Below, in pieces: positions 55,777-64,000 of a stretch of DNA of 64,000 bases. The notes beneath the pieces were generated by a model, which was given only the letters and a program-made list of their open reading frames with translations, was not told the origin of the DNA and ran no database searches. Each line of letters starts with the position of its first letter. Position 1 is the stretch's first letter. Position numbers and translations under genes: made by a program. Source of the DNA: CBDDIP01 sp965229005 (GTDB lineage: Bacteria > Actinomycetota > Acidimicrobiia > Acidimicrobiales > Ilumatobacteraceae); the NCBI GenBank assembly GCA_965229005.1, contig CBDDIP010000002.1:2294001-2358000 (forward strand), given 5' to 3'.

Positions 55777-56899
55777 CATCGACATCGAACGACTGGCCAC
55801 CTCGATGGAGCCGAGCGAGGTCTTCGTTCGCCACCTTCGCGGCGCGCTCGCCGAGCAATGGCGAACTGAGATCGCCGTGACGACGTCACCGCGCCGTTCG
55901 CTCCGGCGATGGCTTGCCGCCGCAGCGGTGGTCGCCGTGGCCGTCGGGGTCGTCGCTGCAGTGCGACGAGATGACGGCGTCCCATCGATCTCACCGACGA
56001 CCACGCCGTCGACTGCCTTGCCCGACGGTTGGGAACGTGTGGCGACCATTCGCTTCGACGAAGCGACCGAGGCGTCGATTGGCATCGACGGCACGCTGGC
56101 GTTGACGAAGCGTGGCGAGCAGTGGTGGCTGGGAACGTACGCGGCCGATGGAGTCACCGTCGAACGACCGATCGACGAGGTCGAGTCGCCGCCGGGGACC
56201 ATCTATCGCAGCCAAGGTGAAGTTGTCGTCGGCAACCGCGCCTACACCGTTGTCGGCGACCGATGGGAACACACTGCAGATGCCATGCCGGCGACGGGGC
56301 CCGATGCTTCGATCGAACGGGTCGGGACGCAGTGGGTCATCAGTACCGACCTCACCACGTGGACCGTCGACGTGCCGACTGACTCAGACGGAACGGAACC
56401 GGTGCTGGTGCCCGGCTTCCACGGCGCGGGCTACGGGGTGCTGATCTCCACGACGACCGGCAGCACGGTCATCGGCGCGCTGCCGCCGCTCAAAGCCGCC
56501 GCAACAGCGCGAGTCGAGGGCGAGTGGACCGCGGTCGGAGCATCCGGCCGTGGCCTCCTCGTGCGTCGCGTTGACGAGACGAAGCGCGACTACTCGGTCG
56601 TGCGTGCGCCTTGGCCGACGAACGTGCTCGCTCCTGCCGACTTCGTGGACATCCGCTGGAACGTCGACTACTTCGGCTTTCAGCGCTTCGACCAGTGGGG
56701 CATCTGGTACGAGTTCCATGCCGACGGTTCGCTCACTGGCAACGACGGCTGCGCGGACTACCGAGTCGAGGCTCCGGCGTGGCGAGTCGAGGGATCGGCA
56801 TCGTGGCGACGCACCCGATCCCGCAGGTCGGCCACTGTGCCGCGTGGTTGTACGCCCCGTTCGGCGAAGCGTCGGTCACCGACGGAGGAACGAGGCTGA
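55769..56899 (+). CDS. ECF-linked single-pass membrane protein, putative anti-sigma factor, 3' frameshift suspected
   Basis: A 376-residue frame starting inside the sigma gene. Residues 1-45 are a cytoplasmic stretch with a likely sigma-binding helix, 47-66 a membrane segment (WLAAAAVVAVAVGVVAAVRR), and the rest an exported beta-rich domain. Near the end FHADGSLTGNDGCADY resembles the start of a META/HslJ-like domain, but after about residue 338 the frame becomes Arg/Ser-rich and loses sense. The continuation GIGIVATHPIPQVGHCAAW lies in the -1 frame and runs to 56949. A frameshift or sequencing error near 56785 is likely; the intact protein would be about 392 residues. Confidence 0.72.
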   Translation: MPDIDIERLATSMEPSEVFVRHLRGALAEQWRTEIAVTTSPRRSLRRWLAAAAVVAVAVGVVAAVRRDDGVPSISPTTTPSTALPDGWERVATIRFDEATEASIGIDGTLALTKRGEQWWLGTYAADGVTVERPIDEVESPPGTIYRSQGEVVVGNRAYTVVGDRWEHTADAMPATGPDASIERVGTQWVISTDLTTWTVDVPTDSDGTEPVLVPGFHGAGYGVLISTTTGSTVIGALPPLKAAATARVEGEWTAVGASGRGLLVRRVDETKRDYSVVRAPWPTNVLAPADFVDIRWNVDYFGFQRFDQWGIWYEFHADGSLTGNDGCADYRVEAPAWRVEGSASWRRTRSRRSATVPRGCTPRSAKRRSPTEERG

Positions 56900-56981
56900 C
56901 GATCACGCAAGAGTCGGAAGGTTCCGACATCTCGGCATCGAGCGGATAGCCCGAACGACGCTGGGGCACGGGCGCGGGACT

Positions 56982-56995
56982 GACGACATGTCGTC
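56982..56995. terminator. Short palindrome between the ECF-partner and pckG ends
   Basis: GACGACATGTCGTC, a perfect 14-bp palindrome, lies between the two convergent gene ends (stops at 56949 and 57023). Its stem is short and there is no T run, so it is a weak candidate for a shared terminator. Confidence 0.25.
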
Positions 56996-57022
56996 GGATC
57001 CGAGCCCAAGCGGGCCGGAGGA

Positions 57023-58813
57023 TCAGGAGAGCTTGGCGGCGAGGGAGTCGAGGGCCAGGTTGAGCTCGGCGGGCAGCTTGTCGCCGAACTGGGCGAAGTG
57101 CTGGCGGATCTGCGGGATCGCGCCTGCCCAACCCTCGGCATCCACTTCCAACAGATCGGCGAGGTCCTCGTCGGTGACCTCGAGGCCGGCGACGTCGAGA
57201 TCACCGGCGATCGGCAGCGAGCCGATGGCCGTGTCGACCGCACCGACTTCGCCGGCAACGCGCTGGAAGATCCACTTCAGCACGCGGCTGTTCTCGCCGT
57301 AGCCGGGCCACAGGAAGCGGCCGTCCTCGTCGCGACGGAACCAGTTGACGAAGAAGATCTTCGGCAGCTGCGCGATGTCGGTGTTCTTGCCGATCGACAG
57401 CCAGTGGGCGAAGTAGTCGGCCATGTTGTAACCGCAGAACGGCAGCATCGCCATCGGATCGAAGCGCAGGTTGCCAACGGCACCCTGCTGCGCGGCGGTG
57501 GTCTCGCTGGCCATGATCGAGCCGAGGAACACGCCGTGCTCCCAGTCGAAAGCCTGCGTCACCAACGGCACCGTGGTGCGGCGGCGGCCGCCGAAGAGGA
57601 TGGCACTGATCGGCACGCCGGCCGGGTCCTGCCACTCATCGGCCATGCTCGGGCACTGCGAGGCGGGAGCGGTGAAGCGAGCGTTGGGGTGGGCGGCCGG
57701 GGTGTCGGTCTCCGGCGTCCACTGCTGGCCCTTCCAGTCGGTGGCGCGGGCCGGCTTGTCGTCGGTCATGCCTTCCCACCACACGTCGCCCTCGGAGGTG
57801 AGTGCGGTGTTGGTGAAGATGCTGTTGCCCCACAGCGTCTCCATCGCGTTGGCGTTGGTGTCGTACCCGGTGCCCGGCGCGACGCCGAAGAAGCCGGCCT
57901 CCGGGTTGATCGCGAACAGCCGACCGTCGGCGCCGAACTTCATCCAGCAGATGTCGTCGCCGATCGTCTCGGCCTTCCAGCCCGGGATCGTGGGCACGAG
58001 CATCGCCAGGTTCGTCTTGCCGCACGCCGACGGGAACGCGGCGGCGATGTACTTGGCCTCGCCGGCCGGGTTGGTGAGCTTGAGGATCAGCATGTGCTCG
58101 GCCAGCCAGCCGTCATCGCGAGCCATCACCGAAGCGATGCGCAGGGCGAAGCACTTCTTGCCGAGCAGGGCGTTGCCGCCGTAGCCCGAACCGAACGACC
58201 AGATCTCGCGGGTCTCGGGGAAGTGGACGATGTACTTGTTGTCCGGGTTGCACGGCCACGGCGAATCGGTCTGGCCCGGCTCCAGCGGAGCCCCGACGGA
58301 GTGCAGGCACGGCACCCAGTCGTTGTCGCCGAGCGCGTCGAGCGCGCCCTGGCCCATGCGGGTCATGATCCGCATGTTGACGGCGACGTAGGCGCTGTCG
58401 GTGAGCTGCACGCCGATGTGGGCGATGGGTGAGCCCAGCGGGCCCATGCTGAACGGCACGACGTACATCGTGCGGCCGCGCATCGAACCGGTGAACAACT
58501 CGGTGAGCGCAGCGCGCATCTCCGCAGGCTCGCGCCAGTTGTTGTTCGGGCCGGCGTCCTCGGCGTTCGTCGAGCAGATGTAGGTGCGGTCCTCGACGCG
58601 GGCGACGTCGCCCGGGTCGCTGTGGGCCCAGTAGCTGTTCGGGCGCTTGGCCTCGTCCAGACGGGTGAACGTGCCCGCATCCACGAGCGATTGCGCGAGG
58701 CGGTCGTACTCCTCCGCGGAGCCGTCGCACCAGTAGATGTCCTCGGGTTGGAGGATTGCTGCCCAGTCGGCGACCCACGCTTGCAACCGTTGGTTGGCAG
58801 TGGTTCCGCTCAT
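57023..58813 (-). CDS. pckG: Phosphoenolpyruvate carboxykinase (GTP)
   Basis: A 596-residue GTP-type PEPCK converting oxaloacetate and GTP to PEP and CO2, the gateway of gluconeogenesis. The kinase P-loop is [16 protein letters not shown]; substrate and Mn sites include [23 protein letters not shown] sequence and [19 protein letters not shown] binding is at [14 protein letters not shown]. The length is typical. A GAAGGAGA ribosome site precedes the ATG at 58813. Kgd, ManA and this gene together indicate a full central carbon network. Confidence 0.97.
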   Translation of the reverse strand: MSGTTANQRLQAWVADWAAILQPEDIYWCDGSAEEYDRLAQSLVDAGTFTRLDEAKRPNSYWAHSDPGDVARVEDRTYICSTNAEDAGPNNNWREPAEMRAALTELFTGSMRGRTMYVVPFSMGPLGSPIAHIGVQLTDSAYVAVNMRIMTRMGQGALDALGDNDWVPCLHSVGAPLEPGQTDSPWPCNPDNKYIVHFPETREIWSFGSGYGGNALLGKKCFALRIASVMARDDGWLAEHMLILKLTNPAGEAKYIAAAFPSACGKTNLAMLVPTIPGWKAETIGDDICWMKFGADGRLFAINPEAGFFGVAPGTGYDTNANAMETLWGNSIFTNTALTSEGDVWWEGMTDDKPARATDWKGQQWTPETDTPAAHPNARFTAPASQCPSMADEWQDPAGVPISAILFGGRRRTTVPLVTQAFDWEHGVFLGSIMASETTAAQQGAVGNLRFDPMAMLPFCGYNMADYFAHWLSIGKNTDIAQLPKIFFVNWFRRDEDGRFLWPGYGENSRVLKWIFQRVAGEVGAVDTAIGSLPIAGDLDVAGLEVTDEDLADLLEVDAEGWAGAIPQIRQHFAQFGDKLPAELNLALDSLAAKLS

Positions 58814-58873
58814 CGCGATGTCTCCTTCGTCAACCCCCGGCGCGCCGCTGCGCCGGAGAACTGGTGATCGACG

Positions 58874-58899
58874 AACGCCCGGCCGATCAGCCGGGCGTT
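58874..58899 (-). terminator. Hairpin at the end of the rpmB/CSD transcript
   Basis: Ten-base arms AACGCCCGGC and GCCGGGCGTT with a 6-nt loop overlap the last codons of the CSD-like gene. A second hairpin (58837-58856, arms CCGGCGC and GCGCCGG) follows on the minus strand before pckG. Together they could end the rpmB transcript or fold in the pckG 5' region. Confidence 0.5.
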
Positions 58900-59105
58900 G
58901 CCATGTCGACTTCAGAACCCAGCCGGAGCTGGGTCGCTTTCCCGTCCGCGTTCAGGATGAACACGACGCGCTGCCCTTGGCGCAGCATGCGAAAGATGGA
59001 CCCCTCGAGCGCGTCGCTCGCCAGGTCGTATTCGGCCAGGTCGGTGTCGGTGAGGACACTGCCGTCTCCCGAAGCGGGGTCGTAGCTCTTGATGACGCCC
59101 TGCAT
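58887..59105 (-). CDS. Small CSD/OB-fold protein
   Basis: A 72-residue protein starting [20 protein letters not shown]. The pattern [16 protein letters not shown] followed by alternating strands resembles a cold-shock or related OB-fold domain, though the RNP motifs are weak. It lies 16 nt downstream of rpmB on the same strand, so it may bind RNA or ribosomes. No other family is evident. Its stop sits inside the terminator-like hairpin. Confidence 0.72.
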   Translation of the reverse strand: MQGVIKSYDPASGDGSVLTDTDLAEYDLASDALEGSIFRMLRQGQRVVFILNADGKATQLRLGSEVDMATPG

Positions 59106-59121
59106 CGGAGACCTACCGGCT

Positions 59122-59313
59122 TCAGCCGGCCTTGACGACCTTGCCGCTTTTGATGCAGCCGGTGCAGACGTACAGCCGCTTGGGCGCGCCGCCCACGAGA
59201 GCGCGCACCCGCTGGATGTTCGGGTTCCACCGACGCTTGGTACGACGGTGCGAGTGCGACACCGACATGCCCCAGCTCGGGCCTTTGCCGCAGAGTTCGC
59301 AGTTTGCTGCCAT
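59122..59313 (-). CDS. rpmB: 50S ribosomal protein L28
   Basis: A 63-residue L28 with the conserved [21 protein letters not shown]. It has the zinc-binding (C+) form with CELCGK near the N-terminus and [14 protein letters not shown] at the C-terminus. Zinc-type L28 is often one of two paralogues in actinobacteria, the other being zinc-free and Zur-controlled; no Zur site is visible here. A GAAGGA ribosome site lies 9 nt upstream. Divergent from the fakA-like gene, a conserved arrangement followed by recG. Confidence 0.95.
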   Translation of the reverse strand: MAANCELCGKGPSWGMSVSHSHRRTKRRWNPNIQRVRALVGGAPKRLYVCTGCIKSGKVVKAG

Positions 59314-59432
59314 GACTTCGGTTCCTTCGATCCTGATGCACCCGAACTGGTTCGGGCGAAGCTGAGCAAGGCTACCAACACTTCAGGTCGATCCTCCAAG
59401 CCACATGGCCTGCTAGCTGATCGTTTGCAGTG

Positions 59433-61166
59433 ATGACCTCGTTCTCTACGATGGATTTCGTGCCCACCCTCGAACGGTTCAGCCCTGACGCGCTGCGGAA
59501 CACGGTCATCACCTTCCGCGACACCATGCGTGCCAACGCTGCGGGCATCAACCGCCTCAACGTCTACCCGGTTCCCGACGGCGACACGGGCACCAACATG
59601 GCCCGCACGCTCGATGCCGTCGTGGCCGAGCTCGACGGTGCCGACCTGGGGCTCGATCCGACCTGTGATGCGATCAGCCACGGCAGCCTGATGGGTGCCC
59701 GCGGCAACAGCGGCGTCATCCTCAGCCAGATCTTGCGCGGCATCGCCAGCACCCTCAAGGCGGCCGGCAAGGGCGCCGCCGAGGGCACGGCCGCCAAGTT
59801 CGCCGAAGCGTTGAAGGCTGCGTCCAACGCGGCCTACCAGGCCGTCCTCAAGCCGATCGAGGGCACGATCCTCACGGTCGTTCGCGAGTCCGCAGACGGT
59901 GCGCAGGCTGCGGCTGCTGAGGGCGGGTCGCTTGCGACCGTGCTGCGGGCCGCTCGGGACGCCGGCAAGTCGGCGCTGGAGCGCACGCCGGAGATGCTGC
60001 CGGTGCTGAAGGACGCGGGTGTGGTGGACGCCGGCGGCGCCGGGTTCCTGCTGTTCCTCGACTCGGCGCTGCACGTGGTCGACGGCGAGCCGTTGCCCGA
60101 ACCGTTGGCCGGCGACGGTCCGTCGGCCGAGCAGCTCGAAGCCGTCGCCCACCGCACGGCCACCGATGGCTCGGTCGACGTCAGCGAGCTGCGGTACGAG
60201 GTCATGTACTTCCTCGACCTCGTCGACGACAAGATCCAGGCGTTCAAGGAGGGGTGGGGCGAGATCGGCGACTCGATCGTCGTCGTCGGTGGCGATGGCA
60301 TCTGGAACTGCCACGTGCACACCAACGACATCGGCGCAGCGGTGGAGGTCGCGCTCGATCTCGGGGGCCGGCCGAAGAAGATCCGCGTCACCGACCTGTT
60401 CGAGGAGGTCGCCGACGAGCACGCGCATCGCGAGGCTGCAGTGCTCGGCCAGACGAGCGCGGGAGTGGCCGCGCCGCATCCTGCGTGGGCCGCCGGCCTC
60501 CCACCGGTGACGTGCGCGATCGTCGCTGTCGCAAGTGGAGACGGGCTTGTCGAGCTCTTCGGTGCGCTGGGCGTGCAGGGCGTCGTCACCGGTGGGCAGA
60601 CGCTGAACCCGTCGACGGCCGAGCTGCTCGACGCCGTCAACACGGTCAACGCGCAGCAGGTGGTCGTGCTGCCGAACAACAAGAACATCATCCCCGTCGC
60701 CGAGCAGCTCGATGCACTCACCGACCGCACCGTGATCGTCGTGCCGACGATGTCGATGCCTGCCGCGCTCGCCGCGCTCGTCGTGTACGACCCCGAAGCG
60801 TCGGCTGCCGAGAACGCCGAGGAGATGGGCGCGGCCGCAGCCTCGGTCGCGACCGGCGAGATCACCCGCGCCGTGCGCGCCACGGCCAGCGATGCGGGCC
60901 CGATCGCCGAGGGCGACTGGATCGGGATCGTGCGCGGTGACGGCATCGTGGCCATCAGCGGGGGTTTGCTCGGCGCGGCGCAGCAGCTGCTCGAGCACCT
61001 CGTCACGCCGGGACGGGAGATCGTCACCATCGTCGAGGGCGAGGACGCGACCGGGGCCAACACGGATGCATTGCGCGACTGGCTCGGCGAGCACCACGCC
61101 GACGTTCAGGTGGAGGTGCATCGCGGCGGCCAGCCGCTCTACCCGTACCTGTTCGGCGTCGAGTGA
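59433..61166 (+). CDS. DAK2-domain protein, FakA/YloV type
   Basis: A protein of about 577 residues (an ATG at 59451 would be 6 codons shorter). The DhaL-like domain carries PVPDGDTGTNMARTL and HGSLMGARGNSGVILSQILRG, the metal-ADP site. The middle and C-terminal domains match the FakA/YloV family, with DGIWNCHVHTNDIGAAVEVAL. FakA phosphorylates fatty acids bound to a FakB (DegV) partner; no degV gene is here. Placed between rpmB and recG as in most actinobacteria and Firmicutes. Two start codons near 59430 (GTG, ATG) are adjacent. Confidence 0.9.
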   Translation: MTSFSTMDFVPTLERFSPDALRNTVITFRDTMRANAAGINRLNVYPVPDGDTGTNMARTLDAVVAELDGADLGLDPTCDAISHGSLMGARGNSGVILSQILRGIASTLKAAGKGAAEGTAAKFAEALKAASNAAYQAVLKPIEGTILTVVRESADGAQAAAAEGGSLATVLRAARDAGKSALERTPEMLPVLKDAGVVDAGGAGFLLFLDSALHVVDGEPLPEPLAGDGPSAEQLEAVAHRTATDGSVDVSELRYEVMYFLDLVDDKIQAFKEGWGEIGDSIVVVGGDGIWNCHVHTNDIGAAVEVALDLGGRPKKIRVTDLFEEVADEHAHREAAVLGQTSAGVAAPHPAWAAGLPPVTCAIVAVASGDGLVELFGALGVQGVVTGGQTLNPSTAELLDAVNTVNAQQVVVLPNNKNIIPVAEQLDALTDRTVIVVPTMSMPAALAALVVYDPEASAAENAEEMGAAAASVATGEITRAVRATASDAGPIAEGDWIGIVRGDGIVAISGGLLGAAQQLLEHLVTPGREIVTIVEGEDATGANTDALRDWLGEHHADVQVEVHRGGQPLYPYLFGVE

Positions 61167-61173
61167 TCCGCTG

Positions 61174-63318
61174 ATGTCCGAGGCACCCACCGCGCCGCTG
61201 ACGCTGCGCGACCTTGCCAACATCGGCGTCGAGCGGATCAAGGGCGTCGGCGACAAGAAGCTCGCCTCGCTCAACGAGGTGGGGGTGCACAACGTGCTCG
61301 ACCTGTTGACCACGTACCCGCGCCGGTGGGTCGATCGCACCAACGAAGCTCGCGTCGCCGACCTCGTGCCCGGCGTCGAAGCGCTCGTGCTCGTCAGCGT
61401 GCGCTCGGTGACCAAGCGGATGACGCGCAACCGTCGGGCGATGGTCGAGGTCACCGTCGGCGACGGCAGTGGCCGCCTGCACGTCGTGTTCTTCAACCAG
61501 CCGTGGCGCGAGCGTCAGCTGCGCGAAGGGTTGCAGATCGCCCTGTTCGGCAAGCCCGACGTGTACCGCGGCGGGCTGCAGATGACGAACCCGATCGTCG
61601 ATCTCATCGGCGATCGCACCGCCAAGATCGTGCCGATCTACCCGCAGAGCGAGAAGGCCGCGCTGAGCACGTGGGAGATCGCCGGCTGGGTGGAGGATGC
61701 GCTGCACAAGTGCGCACCGCGAGGCATCGCCGACCCGTTGCCGCCCGCCACCGTCCGACGGCTCGGCATGGTGCCGCGCGGTCAAGCGCTGGCGTCCATC
61801 CACGCGCCGGAGACGATGGGGGAGAAGGAGCAGGCTCGCCGCCGCCTCGCCTTCGACGAGCTGCTGCGCGTGCAGGCGATCCTCGTCATGCGCAAGCGCG
61901 CGTTGGAGCGCGACGCCAAGGCCTTGCGCCACGACGTCGGCGGCAAGCTGACGTCGAGGTTGTACGACGCGCTGCCCTACGAGCTGACCGCCGCTCAGCG
62001 TCGGGCGATCGCCGAGATCGAGGTCGACCTCGCCGGCCCGCACCCGATGCACCGGTTGCTGCAGGGCGATGTCGGCTCGGGCAAGACGCTCGTCGCCGTC
62101 AGTGCGATGCTCACTGCCGTGCAAGGCGGCCACCAAGGCGCGCTGATGGCGCCGACGGAGGTGCTCGCCGAGCAGCACGCCACCGGAGTGCGACGCATGC
62201 TCGAGGGCGTCACCGTGCCCGACCCTGGCAACCTGTTCGGCGATCGTCCGCTTCGTGTCGAGCTGCTGACCAACCGGATCACCGGTGCCGATCGTCGTGA
62301 GGTGCTCACCGGGCTTGCCGACGGCACGGTCGACATCGCGATCGGGACGCACGCGCTTATCCAGGAGGGCGTGCAGTTCCACAGCCTCGGCGTCGTCGTG
62401 GTCGACGAGCAGCATCGCTTCGGTGTCGAGCAGCGCGCCGCCCTGCGCTCCAAGGGACGTGACGATGCGGTCCCCGATGTGCTCGTGATGACGGCCACGC
62501 CGATCCCGCGCACCGCAGCGATGACCGTCTACGGCGACCTCGATGTCAGCGTGCTCGACGAGCTGCCGCCCGGCCGCACGCCGATCGTCACACACTGGGC
62601 CAACGGTCCGCTGATGGAAGCAGCCGCGTGGGCAACGGTGCGCGAGGAGGTCGGTGCCGGACGTCAGGCGTACGTCGTCTGCCCGCTGATCGAGGAGAGC
62701 GAGAAGCTCGAGGTTGCCAGCGCGCAGGAGACCTTCGAGCGCCTCGTCCACGACGAGCTGCGCGGTCTACGTCTCGCGTTGCTGCACGGCCGCATGCCGT
62801 CGGCGGAGAAGGAAGCGGTGATGGATCGCTTCCGCGCCGGCGAGATCGACGTGCTCGTTGCCACGACCGTGATCGAGGTCGGCGTCGACGTGCCCAACGC
62901 GACCGTGATGGTGGTGCTCGACGCGGATCGCTTCGGCATCGCCCAGCTGCACCAGCTCCGCGGTCGCGTCGGTCGTGGCGCGCACGCCAGCCAGTGCTGG
63001 CTGATCACCGCCGAAGCAGATGGCGACGCCGGCAACCCTCGCGTCGAGGCGTTGGTGAAGTCCACGGACGGCTTCGAGCTCGCCGAGGTCGACCTCGACC
63101 TGCGCGGCGAAGGCACGATCATGAACACGATGCAGAAGGGTCGCAACGACCTCAAGCTGGCGTCGTTGCGTCGCGATCGCGAGCTCGTCAAGCTGGCACG
63201 CGACATCGCCTTCGAAGTCGTCGACGCCGACCCGATGCTCGACGACAACCCCATCCTGCGCGATGAGCTCGCCCTCCTTTTCAGCAGCGAAGACGAAGCG
63301 TTCCTCTTCAAGAGCTGA
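61174..63318 (+). CDS. recG: ATP-dependent DNA helicase RecG
   Basis: A 714-residue SF2 branch-migration helicase. The N-terminal wedge domain (about 1-150) opens with a helix-hairpin-helix-like GVERIKGVGDKKLASL and OB-fold strands. Helicase motifs are QGDVGSGKTLVA (I), DEQHRFGVEQR (DEQH box), MTATPIPRT (III), TTVIEVGVDVPNA and HQLRGRVGRG (VI), with the RecG-specific TRG hairpin region. It remodels stalled forks and recombination intermediates. Starts with an ATG 8 nt after the fakA-like stop. Confidence 0.96.
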   Translation: MSEAPTAPLTLRDLANIGVERIKGVGDKKLASLNEVGVHNVLDLLTTYPRRWVDRTNEARVADLVPGVEALVLVSVRSVTKRMTRNRRAMVEVTVGDGSGRLHVVFFNQPWRERQLREGLQIALFGKPDVYRGGLQMTNPIVDLIGDRTAKIVPIYPQSEKAALSTWEIAGWVEDALHKCAPRGIADPLPPATVRRLGMVPRGQALASIHAPETMGEKEQARRRLAFDELLRVQAILVMRKRALERDAKALRHDVGGKLTSRLYDALPYELTAAQRRAIAEIEVDLAGPHPMHRLLQGDVGSGKTLVAVSAMLTAVQGGHQGALMAPTEVLAEQHATGVRRMLEGVTVPDPGNLFGDRPLRVELLTNRITGADRREVLTGLADGTVDIAIGTHALIQEGVQFHSLGVVVVDEQHRFGVEQRAALRSKGRDDAVPDVLVMTATPIPRTAAMTVYGDLDVSVLDELPPGRTPIVTHWANGPLMEAAAWATVREEVGAGRQAYVVCPLIEESEKLEVASAQETFERLVHDELRGLRLALLHGRMPSAEKEAVMDRFRAGEIDVLVATTVIEVGVDVPNATVMVVLDADRFGIAQLHQLRGRVGRGAHASQCWLITAEADGDAGNPRVEALVKSTDGFELAEVDLDLRGEGTIMNTMQKGRNDLKLASLRRDRELVKLARDIAFEVVDADPMLDDNPILRDELALLFSSEDEAFLFKS

Positions 63319-63342
63319 GCACTGGCTCGGGACAGTTGCGCG

Positions 63343-63888
63343 GTGGGTCAAGCGCGGGCACGATCAGCTGCTGTGCAGCACTCCACGGCGTACCCCGAAC
63401 GGCGATTGAGGGCTCGACGGCGGACGACGAACAAGACACTTGCACTCGGCAGCGTGTTGTTCGGCATGTCGTTGTTCGCGGCCGTGGCGACGGGAAAGCT
63501 CGTCGGCTGGTTCGGTGTCGCATTCTTCGGTTTCGGGTTGGCGGCGTTCGCTCTCGATCGGGTCCGACCAACGACCATGGAAATCCTCCAGGAGAGCCTC
63601 GAAGTCATCGGCCCGCTTGGCGGTCGGAAGTCGTATCAGTACTCGTCCTGCGGGCCGTTCGGCGTCTTCAGGCAATCGATTGCTCGGGGCCAACGCGTCG
63701 ACTGGCTCACCTTCGACTACGACGGCGAGAAGCCTCGCACGTGGCCTCAGCGTGCGAACTCACGGATGGCCGGGACGAATTCGCAGCTCCGCATGGATGG
63801 TTTCGACGAGGGTGCGGACGAAATTGCCGAGTTGTTGAACCGCTACCGAGCCAGAGCGCGGGCGCAGCCCACCGAGCGTGAGCGCTGA
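63343..63888 (+). CDS. Small membrane protein with PH-like soluble domain (STM3941-like)
   Basis: Up to 181 residues from GTG 63343; the first about 35 residues are basic and the true start may be further in. Two hydrophobic segments (about 33-50 and 54-70, with LFGMSLFAAVATG and FFGFGLAAFAL) precede a small domain with LQESLEVIGPLGGRK and closing GADEIAELLNRYRAR. This resembles the STM3941 family of membrane-anchored PH-like proteins of unknown role. It follows recG by 24 nt. Confidence 0.62.
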   Translation: MGQARARSAAVQHSTAYPERRLRARRRTTNKTLALGSVLFGMSLFAAVATGKLVGWFGVAFFGFGLAAFALDRVRPTTMEILQESLEVIGPLGGRKSYQYSSCGPFGVFRQSIARGQRVDWLTFDYDGEKPRTWPQRANSRMAGTNSQLRMDGFDEGADEIAELLNRYRARARAQPTERER

Positions 63889-63955
63889 CCGACACACAGC
63901 TCGCGACGATCCGCCGTTCGGGACGGGGTGCTCGCTCGGAGTGCCGGCAAGCGGC

Positions 63956-64000
63956 CTACATCTCCGTGAAGCCCCACTGCGCATAGGTCTGCTTGTCGAT
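63956..64000 (-). CDS. 3' end of a minus-strand gene, cut by the window edge
   Basis: The last 45 nt read on the minus strand as IDKQTYAQWGFTEM followed by TAG. The composition is like real protein, and a gene ending here would leave a 67-nt gap to the plus-strand gene before it. Too short to name. Confidence 0.4.
   Translation of the reverse strand: MDKQTYAQWGFTEM

Noticed and set aside
58887..61496. An 869-codon minus-strand open frame spanning the CSD-like gene and the whole fakA-like gene
   Set aside because: Only the last 72 codons look like a protein. The rest is the antisense shadow of the fakA-like gene and would also run through rpmB.

Overview
The window is a high-GC, gene-dense chromosome segment of an actinobacterium. 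The best fit is the class Acidimicrobiia (Ilumatobacter-like). That placement is inference. It rests on the conserved actinobacterial order comM-dprA-xerC-whiG-rpsB-tsf-pyrH-frr-cdsA-dxr-rseP-ispG, the fused 2-oxoglutarate decarboxylase/E2 protein (Kgd), NucS instead of MutSL-type repair, UvrD2, a WhiG-type sigma factor, an F420-type luciferase-like oxidoreductase, a PIG-L deacetylase of the mycothiol type, and many genes with a -10-like hexamer 6-7 nt before the start codon (leaderless). I see no rRNA, tRNA, CRISPR, transposase, prophage or origin, and no gene-free stretch longer than about 170 bases.

Layout. 1-1.9 kb: a truncated quinone-oxidoreductase-like gene, clpP and a convergent DUF1272 gene. 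1.9-16.8 kb: a lipoprotein, then a long plus-strand run with many 1-4 base overlaps. It carries DNA uptake/recombination (comM, dprA, xerC), whiG, a degenerate LytM protein, translation genes (rpsB, tsf, frr), pyrH, phospholipid synthesis (cdsA), isoprenoid synthesis (dxr, ispG), a site-2 protease and a nucleoside phosphorylase. 16.8-22.5 kb, minus strand: manA, a DUF222/HNH gene, an ATP-grasp protein, nucS and a UbiB-family kinase. 22.6-27.4 kb: an overlapping three-gene operon of two paralogous phosphohistidine-domain proteins (rifampicin-phosphotransferase-like but lacking the ATP-grasp domain) and a DHA2 exporter. 27.4-33.1 kb, minus strand: a membrane protein with a duplicated His-rich domain, an enoyl-CoA hydratase homologue, cysQ, a small membrane protein and ettA. 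33.2-35 kb: a PuuD-like membrane protein, a cupredoxin lipoprotein and a DUF1905 protein.

35.1-44.4 kb: kgd, a HAD phosphatase, a Regnase-like NYN/PIN-S1 protein with an H1-like tail, exonuclease III, a hotdog thioesterase and uvrD2. 44.5-49.6 kb: a PH/SHOCT membrane protein, a cytoplasmic BtuF-like protein, then minus-strand SMP-30, galK, an LLM oxidoreductase and a DUF559 protein flanked by short direct repeats. 49.7-55.2 kb, plus strand: hydrolase, CoA-transferase/racemase, PIG-L, histidine phosphatase, lipoprotein, DUF455 ferritin-like protein and a small membrane protein with a probable CTG start. 55.2-57 kb: a 47-bp palindrome, an ECF sigma gene and its membrane partner, whose 3' end appears frameshifted. 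57-64 kb: pckG, a CSD-like gene and rpmB on the minus strand; fakA-like, recG and a small membrane protein on the plus strand; and 14 codons of a further minus-strand gene at the edge.

The items most worth following up are the tandem phosphohistidine proteins with the exporter, the NYN/PIN-S1-H1 protein, the duplicated His/Cys-rich membrane protein, the chains of TGATG-linked mini-ORFs (frr to cdsA, and xth to the thioesterase), the widespread leaderless promoter pattern, and the 47-bp palindrome beside the ECF sigma gene.
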